Below, one piece after another: positions 21,325-29,892 of a stretch of DNA of 34,843 bases. The notes beneath the pieces were generated by a model. It had not been told where the DNA came from. It did not search any database and worked only from the letters and a program-made list of their open reading frames with translations. How positions within the stretch are numbered: position 1 is the first letter of the stretch; each line of letters starts with the position of its first letter. The translations under genes and the position numbers were made by a program. Source of the stretch: Steroidobacteraceae bacterium (GTDB taxonomy: Bacteria > Chloroflexota > Limnocylindria > QHBO01); contig JAICUY010000012.1 of NCBI GenBank assembly GCA_025935615.1, positions 1 to 34,843 on the forward strand, written 5' to 3'.

Positions 21325-23541
21325 CTAGTGCACCTCGCGGGTGACGCTGGTCACGTCTCGCAGCCGCTCGATCCGCGACAGCACTCGCGACAGCTGCTGC
21401 AGCGACGTCACCTTGAGCGTGGCCGAGATGGTCGCCGTGCCGTCGACGTGCGTGCCGATCGAGGCAGCAACGATGTTGACCTTGTGCTCGGCGACGACGT
21501 TGGTGATCTCGTTGAGCAGGCCCGGCCGATCGAGAGCGCTGATGCGCACCGTGATGGGGTAGGTCTGCTGGCCGGCAAGCTCCCACTCCACGTCGATCAA
21601 CCGCTCGATGTCGCGCTCGGACAACACCGACGGGCAGTTGGCGCGGTGCACGGTCACGCCCTTGCCGCGAGTCACGTAGCCGGTGATCTCGTCGCCGGGA
21701 ATCGGTGAGCAGCACTTCGCGAAGCGCACCAGCAGGTCGCCGACGCCCTTGACCCGCACCCCGGTGGTGGCAGGCGCGCTCGGCGGCGCCACCTCGGGAA
21801 GCGTGATCTCGACGTCGTCGTGGATCTCGAGCTTGCTGACCACGCTCGCCGGCGAGACGGCGCCGTAGCCGATGGCTGCATAGAAGTCGTCCAGTTCCCG
21901 GTAGCGCAGCTGCTGCGCGATCTCGGTCAGCTTGTCCGAGTCGATCGACAGCAGGGTCTCGTGGGCCAGCCGCCGCAGCTCGCGGTCGAGCAGCTCCTTG
22001 CCCTGGGTGATGTTCTCGTCACGCTGCTGACGCTTGAACCAGGCGCGGATCTTCTCCCGGGCGTGCGAGGTGCGAACGATGTTGAGCCAGTCGCGTGATG
22101 GCCCGTGGGCCGCCTTGGTGGTCACGATCTCGACGATGTCGCCGTTGCGCAGGCGGTAATCGAGCGGGACCAGGCGGTTGTTGACCTTGGCCCCGATCGT
22201 CCGATGGCCGACATCGGTGTGGATTCGGTAGGCGAAGTCGAGCGGCCCGGCACCCGCCGGCAGGTCCTTGACGTCGCCCTTGGGGGTGAACACGAAGACC
22301 TGGTCCTGGAACACGTCGAGCTTGAGGCCCTCGACGAACTCGGTCGCATCGGCCACCTCGCGCTGCCAGTCGATGAGCTGGCGCACCCAGGCCAGCTTCT
22401 CGTCGTAGCGGCGGTCGCCGCGCGACCCTTCCTTGTACCGCCAGTGGGCGGCAATTCCTGCCTCCGCCACGTCGTGCATCTGGCGGGTGCGGATCTGGAC
22501 CTCGAGCGGCTTCGCATCGGGCCCGATGACGGCGGTGTGCAGGCTCTGGTACATGTTCGCCTTGGGCATGGCGATGTAGTCGTCGAACTGCCCCGGAATC
22601 GGTCGCCAGATGGAATGGACCACGCCGAGGGCGGCGTAGGTGTCCTTGACCTCGTCGACCAGCACGCGCATGGCGTGGATGTCGTAGATCTCGCTGAACT
22701 CGGCGCCCTTGCGCTCCATCTTCTTCCAGATCGAGTACAGGTGCTTGGGCCGTCCGGAGATCTCGGCTTCGATGCCGACCTTGGCGAGCTCCTTGCGCAG
22801 GATGCCGATGCTCTTGTTGACGAACGACTCGCGGGCCTTGCGGCGGTCGGCCAGCATCTCGACCAGCTTGCGGTAGTTCTCCGGCTCGAGGTACTTGAAC
22901 GAGAGGTCCTCGAGCTCCCACTTGATCTGCCACATCCCCAGCCGATGCGCCAGCGGCGCATAGATCTCCATCGACTGGCGCGCGATGCGCTGCTGCTTGT
23001 CGTGGGGCAGGTGCTCGAGCGTCCGCATGTTGTGCAGCCGGTCGGCGAGCTTGATGATCACGACCCGCACGTCCTCGGCCATGGCCATGAACATCTTTCG
23101 GATGTTCTCGGCCTGCTGCTCCTCCATCGAGCGGGCGCTGCCGAACTTGGAGAGCTTGGTGACGCCGTCGACCAGCCGGGCGACCTCACGGCCGAAGCGC
23201 TTCTCGATGTCGGCCAGGGTGAAGTCGGTGTCCTCAGGGACGTCGTGCAGCAGAGCCGCGGCGATCGTCTCGGCGTCCATCTGCAGCCCGGCGAGGTAGT
23301 GCGCGACAGCCAGGGGGTGCGTGACGTAGGGCTCGCCCGATGCGCGCTGCTGGCCCTCGTGCGCCGTCGCGGCCACCCCGTACGCGCGCTCGATCAGGCC
23401 GGCGTTGATGCTGGTCCGATGGCGCTGCGCCTCGGCAACGACGTCTGCGATGGTGAGGGTCGCCCCGGGAACCTCGTCCGCGGAGCGCGTGATGCGGTGG
23501 ACGACGGCAGCCGGCGCGGCCCGGAGGCGTGCCAGGTCCAT
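21325..23541 (-). CDS. rel: Bifunctional (p)ppGpp synthetase/hydrolase Rel
   Basis: The stringent-response enzyme makes and degrades (p)ppGpp. The 738-residue protein has the usual order. An HD hydrolase (about 45-195) shows THPLAVAHYL and the LLHDVPEDTD motif with intact His-Asp. A synthetase (about 230-340) shows IYDIHAMRVLVD and DYIAMPKANMYQSLHT. A TGS domain (about 390-455) follows, then a helical region and a C-terminal ACT domain (about 660-735). Both catalytic sites look intact, so Rel/Spo-type rather than a synthetase-only RelA. The ATG at 23541 is preferred; a GTG at 23559 is possible. It lies between the femX gene and hisS. Confidence 0.96.
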   Translation of the reverse strand: MDLARLRAAPAAVVHRITRSADEVPGATLTIADVVAEAQRHRTSINAGLIERAYGVAATAHEGQQRASGEPYVTHPLAVAHYLAGLQMDAETIAAALLHDVPEDTDFTLADIEKRFGREVARLVDGVTKLSKFGSARSMEEQQAENIRKMFMAMAEDVRVVIIKLADRLHNMRTLEHLPHDKQQRIARQSMEIYAPLAHRLGMWQIKWELEDLSFKYLEPENYRKLVEMLADRRKARESFVNKSIGILRKELAKVGIEAEISGRPKHLYSIWKKMERKGAEFSEIYDIHAMRVLVDEVKDTYAALGVVHSIWRPIPGQFDDYIAMPKANMYQSLHTAVIGPDAKPLEVQIRTRQMHDVAEAGIAAHWRYKEGSRGDRRYDEKLAWVRQLIDWQREVADATEFVEGLKLDVFQDQVFVFTPKGDVKDLPAGAGPLDFAYRIHTDVGHRTIGAKVNNRLVPLDYRLRNGDIVEIVTTKAAHGPSRDWLNIVRTSHAREKIRAWFKRQQRDENITQGKELLDRELRRLAHETLLSIDSDKLTEIAQQLRYRELDDFYAAIGYGAVSPASVVSKLEIHDDVEITLPEVAPPSAPATTGVRVKGVGDLLVRFAKCCSPIPGDEITGYVTRGKGVTVHRANCPSVLSERDIERLIDVEWELAGQQTYPITVRISALDRPGLLNEITNVVAEHKVNIVAASIGTHVDGTATISATLKVTSLQQLSRVLSRIERLRDVTSVTREVH

Positions 23542-23595
23542 GATCGGCGATGGTAGCACGCAGGCCGCTCGTTCCCGGGTCCCGGATTCAGGCGG

Positions 23596-24648
23596 TCAGC
23601 GCCTCAGCAGCCGCTCCCGGATGGCTCGCAGCCGGTACCAGAATGGATCGGTCACGAGGTCGAACAGCCCCGGATGACGCAGCGGCGTCCCACCGAACGT
23701 GCGCTTGAAGGCGGAGAAACCCTCCCATGCCGGATCGGCGTCCGGGTCGTCGGGCTCGACCACACCCCACATGTCGAGCTGCCGAACACCGTCGGCGGCG
23801 AGCTGGCGCTGGAGCGTGGCCATCACCGCATAGGGGCCGTACTTGTGCTTGTAGGCGGGGTCGCGCAACGAGGCGCCGTAGAGGTAGTACGCCCGTCCGC
23901 CGAGGCGCGGCATGGCCATGCCGGCGATCGGCACGCCGTCGGAGCGCGCGATTCCGAGATACCAGCCATTTGTCGCCGCGAACCCGGCCGCCAGCCGCTC
24001 CAGGAAGGCGATGCTCCGCACTCGGAACTCGGCGCGGTCGGCCGTGACCGTCAGCAGGTCATGGAAAGCGGCGATCTCGCCCGGATCGCCCGAGCGATCG
24101 ACACTGACCTGGACGCCCTCGCGCTCGGCGCGGCGCGAAAGGCGACGAGCGTCGGCATGCCAGGAGGCCATGAGCGCATCGCCACCGTCCTGGAGATCGA
24201 CCAGCCGCGTGGTGGGCGCCTGCAGGTCGGGCGCGTGCGTCGCGCCGTAGCGTTCGAGCTTGGCCGCCACCGTGGCGGCGTCCGGACCAGCACGCGGATC
24301 CAGCTTCACGACGAGGCTGCGGGTCTCGCGCGCGAGCTCGGCGAGACCGTCGAGCACCGCGCCGAGCAGGGCATCGGCATCCTCGGCGTCGCGATCCCAG
24401 ACAGGGCCGTGCGCGACGTACGCGACGCTGCGACCGAGGCCGGCCGACCGCACCAGGGCCTGTGCCACGGCGCGCAGCGTGCCGTCGGCGCCCTCCGCCA
24501 CCAGCCGTCGCGGCGGCTCGTCGGCGAGCGCCGAGCATTCGCCCCAGATCCAGGACTGCAGGATGTCGGCATCCGCGCGACCGGCGACGAAGGCTTCCCA
24601 GGCAGGCCGGTCCGCGTCGACGGCGGCCCGGATCCGCGCGCCGGCCAT
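23596..24648 (-). CDS. FemABX-like peptidoglycan bridge transferase (copy 1)
   Basis: A 350-residue double-GNAT-fold protein of the FemABX family, which adds amino acids from aminoacyl-tRNA to the peptidoglycan stem. Recognisable features are an N-terminal PAWEAFVAGR-type helix, WIWGEC, VAYVAHGPVWD, the SRRAEREGV coil and a YLYGAS strand. The C-terminal part is MWGV...FKRTFGG, where the family usually has FKxGFGG. The altered signature and the divergence from copies 2 and 3 suggest another substrate. The ATG at 24646-24648 shares TGATG with copy 2. Being 36 bp before rel, it may belong to the same transcript. Confidence 0.88.
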   Translation of the reverse strand: MAGARIRAAVDADRPAWEAFVAGRADADILQSWIWGECSALADEPPRRLVAEGADGTLRAVAQALVRSAGLGRSVAYVAHGPVWDRDAEDADALLGAVLDGLAELARETRSLVVKLDPRAGPDAATVAAKLERYGATHAPDLQAPTTRLVDLQDGGDALMASWHADARRLSRRAEREGVQVSVDRSGDPGEIAAFHDLLTVTADRAEFRVRSIAFLERLAAGFAATNGWYLGIARSDGVPIAGMAMPRLGGRAYYLYGASLRDPAYKHKYGPYAVMATLQRQLAADGVRQLDMWGVVEPDDPDADPAWEGFSAFKRTFGGTPLRHPGLFDLVTDPFWYRLRAIRERLLRR

Positions 24649-25715
24649 CAGTCGTCGCCCCCCGCCAGGCGGCGACCGGAGAGCCTCAGCCGCGTCCGCT
24701 GCGCGATGCCGTACGCCGGCAGCAGGATGCGCAATGCCGCATCCTCGGCCGGCTTGAGCGAGAGATCGCGCGCACCGACGTAGTCGACCTGGCGGCCACC
24801 GAAGCCCTCCTTGAACTGCGCGATGCCGCCGGTGGCCAGGCCCCACAGGTCGTAGGTCGCGGCGGCCCGCTCGCGGGAGCCGCGGATCGCCTCCCACTTG
24901 AGCAGGTAGTTGGCGCGCGAGTCGGCGCCCGCATCGGTCATGCCGCCGAAGGCTTCTGCCACGCGGTCGCCGCACACGAAGCAGAACAGGGTAGCGACGC
25001 GTTCGCCATCCAGCGTGGCGAACAGCAGCCGTGCGAGGCCGGGCGGCGCGAAGAGCTGCCAGACGCGGTCGTAATACGGCTTGGCCCGGGCGACGAAGCC
25101 TGCGCGCGCCGCGGTGAAGGTGTAGATGCGATAGAAGTCGCGTAGCGCCTCGTCGATGCCGGAGCTGTCGGCGGCCAGCCACTCGACACGCACGCCTTCT
25201 CGCTCGGCCTTGTTGACGTACTGTCGGTGCTTGCGGCGCATTCCCGCCCGCAGGTCCTCCTCGGACAGCGACAGGTCGACGATCCGCGTGCGCGGCGGTT
25301 GGACCTTGGCGGCATCACGCCACGGCGGCGCGAGCAGGGCCTCACCGTAGGCGGAGTCCGGCGTCGCCTCGGGATCCACTTTCACGGTGGCCACCCCTTC
25401 CCTGCGGCCGAAAAATCGCAGGCTGGCAAGCAGCGCCGTGCGGATGCCGACGTCATTCAGGTCGCCGACGGGGCCGCGTGGGACGTACCCGAGCCGCCAG
25501 CCGAGCGCGGGGACACGGCGCACCAGGATCTGCGCACCCGCCGACGGCGGGCGCTGCGGATCGTCGCCGACCGCGATGCGCGTCGGTGTCCAGCCGAACG
25601 GCTCGCGCAGCTCGCCCCACTCCCAGAGCTGCGGGAACGAACGATATGGGGCGGATGCGACGAATCCATTCCACGCGTCCCGATCGGTGACCCGCCAGGC
25701 GCGGAGCTCAGCCAC
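24648..25715 (-). CDS. FemABX-like peptidoglycan bridge transferase (copy 2)
   Basis: A 355-residue FemABX-like transferase. The N-terminal half shows FPQLWEWGE, VPRGPVGD and the HRQYVNKAEREG segment typical of the family. The C-terminal half shows YDLWGLATGG then FKEGFGGRQVDY. Copies 1 and 3 share the same architecture. The GTG at 25713-25715 overlaps the murE stop by 8 bases. A longer frame to 25817 adds an Arg-rich leader that lies inside murE and is rejected. Probably adds a residue to the stem peptide made by the upstream murE product; the amino acid is not predictable here. Confidence 0.9.
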   Translation of the reverse strand: MAELRAWRVTDRDAWNGFVASAPYRSFPQLWEWGELREPFGWTPTRIAVGDDPQRPPSAGAQILVRRVPALGWRLGYVPRGPVGDLNDVGIRTALLASLRFFGRREGVATVKVDPEATPDSAYGEALLAPPWRDAAKVQPPRTRIVDLSLSEEDLRAGMRRKHRQYVNKAEREGVRVEWLAADSSGIDEALRDFYRIYTFTAARAGFVARAKPYYDRVWQLFAPPGLARLLFATLDGERVATLFCFVCGDRVAEAFGGMTDAGADSRANYLLKWEAIRGSRERAAATYDLWGLATGGIAQFKEGFGGRQVDYVGARDLSLKPAEDAALRILLPAYGIAQRTRLRLSGRRLAGGDD

Positions 25716-27213
25716 GCGCAGCTTCCTGGCCGAAGCCCTGCTCTCGCAGCGCGCGACGGGCGACCTCCTTCTCGTCCCACCGGCGGCCCTCGGTGCCGTA
25801 GATGATCGTCTTCTCATGGCCCTTGCCGGCCAGCAGGATCAGGTCCCCCTCGCGCGCCAGCCCAATGGCATGGTTGATCGCCGCATGACGGTCATCGATG
25901 ACGAAGAGCGTCTCCCCGTCGCGGGCACCCGCTGCACGCGCGGCGTCGGCGATCGATTCGTTGATGATCCGCGGGTCCTCGAGGCGCGGGTCCTCGTCGG
26001 TTACGACCGTGACGTCGGCCAGCTCGGCCGCCACGCGGCCCATGGCCGGACGCTTGGTGGGATCTCGCTCGCCGGCCGACCCGAACACCACCATCAGCCG
26101 GCCGCGCGTCAGGGGCCGCAGGATCCGCAGCACCTTGCCCAGCGAGTCGGCGGTATGGGCGTAGTCGACCACCACGCCGAACGGCTGTCCCAGATCCACC
26201 GTCTCCATCCGCCCCGGCACCCCCGCCACGTCACCCAGCGCGCGAGCCGCGAGGTCAAGGTCAATGCCTTCCACGCGCGCAAGGGCCATGACCGCCAACG
26301 CGTTGTGGACGTTGAAGCTGCCCGGCAGGCGCAGCGCCACGCGGCCGGCCCAATCGTCAGTGGTCACGTCGAAGGCCGTGCCGGTGGCACTGGCAGCGAC
26401 CGCCGAGGCACGCACGTCCGCATCGGTTTCCAGTCCATAGCTGATCACCGAACCCGAAGCCTTGGTGCGAAAGTAGGCGAACGAGGCTTCGTCGGCGTTG
26501 AGGATGGAGATCGGCGCCTGCTCGAAGAGCATCGCCTTGGCGGCCCGATAGTTCTCGAGCGTGCCGTGGAACTCGAGGTGCTCGCTGGTCAGGTTGGTGA
26601 GGATCCCGACGGCGAAGTTCACGTTGCGCGTCCGCGCCTGTGCCAGCCCGTGCGACGTCGCCTCCATCACCACGCTGTCGTTGCCGGCAGCCACCATCCG
26701 GGCCAACAGCGCCTGCAGCTCGAGCGCCTCAGGCGTCGTGTTGCGGTTCTCGTTCGGCAGCCGCTCATCACCCACGCCCAGCTCGACGGTCCCGACCAGG
26801 CCGGGGCGCATGCCGGCGGCCCGCAGCACGGCCGCCGCCAGGAAGCAGGTCGTCGTCTTGCCGTCGGTGCCGGTCACGCCGACCACGTGCAGCCTGCGGG
26901 ACGGCTGGCCGAACCACGCGGCGGCTGCGTCGGCGAGGGCGTTGCGCGTCCGCTCGACCACGAGCTGCGGCACCGCCACGCCGTCCAGCTCGCGCTCGAC
27001 GACGACCGCGGTCGCCCCACGATCCACTGCCTGAGGCACGAACTCGTGTCCGTCGACATGGACGCCCGGCACCGCGAAGAAGAGCGTCCCCGGCTCGACC
27101 GCGCGTGAATCGTAGGCCAGCGCCGAGATCTCGCCGACCGGCAGTCCCAGCACTCGCTCGGGCGCGATGGCGTCCGTCAAGGCGCCCAGGCCCATGGATG
27201 CCGCGACCGTCAC
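25708..27213 (-). CDS. murE: MurE, UDP-MurNAc-tripeptide synthetase
   Basis: Adds the third residue (diaminopimelate, lysine or ornithine) to UDP-MurNAc-Ala-Glu in the cytoplasm. The 501-residue protein has the N-terminal uridine-binding domain and the P-loop TGTDGKTT at 114-121. The probable carbamylated Lys226 (YRAAKAM) and GKGHEKT near 475 are present. The diamino-acid motif reads EDPR at 407-410, where meso-DAP enzymes have DNPR. Arg is kept and Asn is Asp, so substrate choice is uncertain. The GTG start (27213) has GGTGAG 6 nt upstream, overlapping the stop of the FemX copy 3 gene. An in-frame ATG at 27195 lacks such a site. FemX genes flank it on both sides. Confidence 0.95.
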   Translation of the reverse strand: MTVAASMGLGALTDAIAPERVLGLPVGEISALAYDSRAVEPGTLFFAVPGVHVDGHEFVPQAVDRGATAVVVERELDGVAVPQLVVERTRNALADAAAAWFGQPSRRLHVVGVTGTDGKTTTCFLAAAVLRAAGMRPGLVGTVELGVGDERLPNENRNTTPEALELQALLARMVAAGNDSVVMEATSHGLAQARTRNVNFAVGILTNLTSEHLEFHGTLENYRAAKAMLFEQAPISILNADEASFAYFRTKASGSVISYGLETDADVRASAVAASATGTAFDVTTDDWAGRVALRLPGSFNVHNALAVMALARVEGIDLDLAARALGDVAGVPGRMETVDLGQPFGVVVDYAHTADSLGKVLRILRPLTRGRLMVVFGSAGERDPTKRPAMGRVAAELADVTVVTDEDPRLEDPRIINESIADAARAAGARDGETLFVIDDRHAAINHAIGLAREGDLILLAGKGHEKTIIYGTEGRRWDEKEVARRALREQGFGQEAARG

Positions 27214-27219
27214 GGCCGA

Positions 27220-27225
27220 CTCACC
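27220..27225 (-). promoter_or_regulatory. Shine-Dalgarno deciding the murE GTG start
   Basis: CTCACC on the plus strand is GGTGAG on the coding strand, 6 nt before the GTG at 27213 and overlapping the femX stop codon. It favours GTG over the internal ATG. Confidence 0.5.
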
Positions 27226-28273
27226 GGCCGATCCAGCGACGCATCATCTGCGCCGCGGTGCGGAGCCGATACAGCGTCGGATCGACCACGATGTCCCAGG
27301 TTCCCGCCCATGCCACCTCGCGTCCGCCAAAGCCCTTCTTGAAGAGGCCTACACCGTACCAGCGGTGGTCGGGTCCGGCGCCGGGCGGCGCGACGCCCCA
27401 CAGGTCATGCACCGAGGCGCCCTGGTCCCGAGCGTCGCGCATCATGGCCCACTGCAGCGCGTAGGTGGCATGGCGTTTCGGTTCGCCGCGCTCCTCGCGC
27501 AGGGAGCCGGCGAAGAGATAGAACGAGCGGGCACCCTCGATCACCACCATGCCCGATGCCAGCAGCCGCTCCCCCAGCCGTGCCTCGAAGATGCGGGCGC
27601 GGCCGGCGCTGCCGAGTCCCTCCCACACGAGCCGATACCGGTCGCGGCTCGGCATCGGGAAGCCGGCACGATGCTGCGTCTCGACGACCAGCCCGTGGAG
27701 TCGGTCGACCGCCGCGATGTCGCTTCCGTCTGTCACGACGCAGACGTCGACGCCCTCGCGCGCCGAGCGGCGCACCGCATAACGCGTGTCCTTGTCGAAG
27801 CCTGCCAGCAGCGCCTCGTCGTCAGTCAGCTCGACCAGCCGCGTCCAGCCCACCTGCAGGGTACGCGGCTCGGGCCGCAGCCGGAGCGTGTCGAAGAGTG
27901 CCGCTGCCCGTGAGCCGGCCTCGACGCGTGGCTCGAGCTTGACGGCGAGCGCCCGATCGTTGCGCGCCGCCGCCCGCAGGCCGATCACCACCGCCCGCAG
28001 CCGCTCCCCTGCCCGCCGATCGTCGTAGTCGAGCACCGGCCCGTGCGGCACGTACCAGAAGCTGCGCCCCATGGGCAGGCTTCGGACTTGAACCGCGGCG
28101 AGCCCGACGACCCGTCCCTCTTCCTCCGCCACGAATCGCCGCTGCGGCTGGCCGTCGAAGGCCGCCACCGGAGCCCACTCCCAGTCGTGCAGGAAGTCGC
28201 CTGACGCGGTCCCGGCCAGGAACGCCTGCCAGGCCGCGGCATCCGCATCGGTCGCCGGCCGAACGTGGATCAC
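27221..28273 (-). CDS. FemABX-like peptidoglycan bridge transferase (copy 3)
   Basis: A 350-residue FemABX-like protein. Features are HDWEWAPV near the N-terminus, WYVPHGPVLDYDDRR, the DTRYAVRRSAREGV coil, YLFAGSLREERGEPK and VHDLWGVAPPGAG. FKKGFGGREVAWAG near the C-terminus is the clearest copy of the family signature in this window. The GTG at 28271-28273 overlaps the murJ stop as GTGA; an upstream extension to 28687 runs inside murJ and is rejected. It lies between the lipid-II flippase and murE, pointing to action on lipid-linked or nucleotide precursors before export. Confidence 0.9.
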   Translation of the reverse strand: MIHVRPATDADAAAWQAFLAGTASGDFLHDWEWAPVAAFDGQPQRRFVAEEEGRVVGLAAVQVRSLPMGRSFWYVPHGPVLDYDDRRAGERLRAVVIGLRAAARNDRALAVKLEPRVEAGSRAAALFDTLRLRPEPRTLQVGWTRLVELTDDEALLAGFDKDTRYAVRRSAREGVDVCVVTDGSDIAAVDRLHGLVVETQHRAGFPMPSRDRYRLVWEGLGSAGRARIFEARLGERLLASGMVVIEGARSFYLFAGSLREERGEPKRHATYALQWAMMRDARDQGASVHDLWGVAPPGAGPDHRWYGVGLFKKGFGGREVAWAGTWDIVVDPTLYRLRTAAQMMRRWIGR

Positions 28274-29892
28274 CGACGCAGCCGTCCGAGACGCCGCCCC
28301 AGCTGCGAGCGCACCTGGGCCAGCTCGGGCGAACGAAGGGCGGCCGCCACCAGCACGAAGATCGCCACGCCCGCAGCGGACAGGGCGAAGAGGACGAGGA
28401 GCCGGCCGAGCCCGTTCTCGAGCAACGGCCCGAACCAATCCTCCACCAGGCGCAGCCCGCCGAGCATCAGCAGCGCGGCGGCGCCGGCGGCCACCGCCGA
28501 ACGACCGACCGAGCGCAGCACGGATGCCTCCTCCACCGACTCGATCCGCCGCCGCAGCGCCCAGATCAGGCCGATGACCTCCAGCACGGCGCTGATCGAG
28601 AGCGCCAATGCCAGGCCGGCAACGCCCATTGGTCCGACCAGCAGCACCATGAGCGGCACGTTGATGACGACGGCGATGATCGCCCACAGCACCGGCGTGC
28701 GGGTGTCCTGCATGGCGTAGAAGGCACGGGTCAGGACGTGCACCACGATATGGCCCACCAGCCCGATGCTGAAGAAGACGAGCGCGCTGGCGGTCCGCTC
28801 AGCCGAGCGCGCTCCGAACAGGCCGTACTGGAAGAAGACCGCGGCCAGCGGCCCGGCCAGGACGATCATGATCGCGGTCAGCGGCGCGGCCAGGAAGACG
28901 AGGATCCGCAGGCTGGCCGCCACCTGGCGCCGGATCTCCCCGATGCGACCCAGCGCGGCGTCGCGCGACAGCGTCGGGAAGAGCGCGACCGCCACGCTGA
29001 CGCCGAGCACGCCGACCGGGATCTGGCTCAGCTGGAAGGCGTAGTTGTAGGCCGTGATGCTGCCCTGCGGCAGGCCGGAGGCCAGCACCGTGCTGACGAT
29101 GAAGTTGACCTGGCCGGCCGCCAGTCCCAGCATCCGCGGGCCCATGAGCCAGGCGACCTTCCGGACACCCGGATGGCGCAGCCCGATCGTCAGGTCGTAG
29201 CGCTGGCCGACCGCCGCCAGGTTGGGAAGCTGGATGACCAGGTGGGCCAGCGATCCGATCGCCACGCCCAGCGCCAATCCCTCGACGCCCATCACCGGTG
29301 CCAGGAAGATCGCGGCCGCGATGATGGCCAGGTTATAGACGAGCGGCGCCATGGCCGGCACGGCGAAGCGCTCGTACGAGTTGAGGATGCCGCTGACCAC
29401 CGCCCCCATGCCGATGAAGACGGGGCTGAGCAGCATGACCCGCGTCATGCGGACCGTCAGCTCGGTCGTCGGGACGTCGAAGCCGGGGGCCACGATCGGC
29501 ACCAGCAGGGGCGCGAAGATGGCCATCACCAGGCTGAGCGCGGCCAGCGCGATGACGACGAGGTTGATGACGCTGCTGGCCAGCGTCCAGGCTTCCGCCT
29601 CCTGCTCCCGCGCCCGGTAGCCCGAGAAGACCGGGATCAGTGCCGCCGAGAGAGCCCCGGCCACCACCAGCTGGAAGATGGCATCCGGGATTCGGAAGGC
29701 GGCGAAATAGGCGTCGAGCTCGCGACTCGCCCCGAACTGCGAGCCGATCACCAGCAGGCGCACCCAGCCCAACAGCCGGCTGGCGAGCGCGGCGACGGTA
29801 AGGATCAGGCTGGCATTGACGAGCACCCGCGCGGTGCTCGGGCCGGCCATGGTCGGGCCGGCGGTCACCGGCGTCGTATCCGGGCGGCTCAC
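28270..29892 (-). CDS. murJ: Lipid II flippase MurJ (MviN)
   Basis: Moves lipid II across the cytoplasmic membrane. The 540-residue protein is hydrophobic with about 14 helices. MurJ/MOP-family features are visible: LASRLLGWVRLLVIGSQFG near the N-terminus, the amphipathic YFAAFRIPDAIFQLVVAGAL and PVFSGYRARE, and a GARSAERTASALVFFSIGL segment in the second half. The tail is Arg-rich (RRLGRLRR). The start is a GTG overlapping the stop of the tyrosine recombinase gene as GTGA. Position next to femX and murE places it in the peptidoglycan precursor pathway. Confidence 0.96.
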   Translation of the reverse strand: MSRPDTTPVTAGPTMAGPSTARVLVNASLILTVAALASRLLGWVRLLVIGSQFGASRELDAYFAAFRIPDAIFQLVVAGALSAALIPVFSGYRAREQEAEAWTLASSVINLVVIALAALSLVMAIFAPLLVPIVAPGFDVPTTELTVRMTRVMLLSPVFIGMGAVVSGILNSYERFAVPAMAPLVYNLAIIAAAIFLAPVMGVEGLALGVAIGSLAHLVIQLPNLAAVGQRYDLTIGLRHPGVRKVAWLMGPRMLGLAAGQVNFIVSTVLASGLPQGSITAYNYAFQLSQIPVGVLGVSVAVALFPTLSRDAALGRIGEIRRQVAASLRILVFLAAPLTAIMIVLAGPLAAVFFQYGLFGARSAERTASALVFFSIGLVGHIVVHVLTRAFYAMQDTRTPVLWAIIAVVINVPLMVLLVGPMGVAGLALALSISAVLEVIGLIWALRRRIESVEEASVLRSVGRSAVAAGAAALLMLGGLRLVEDWFGPLLENGLGRLLVLFALSAAGVAIFVLVAAALRSPELAQVRSQLGRRLGRLRR

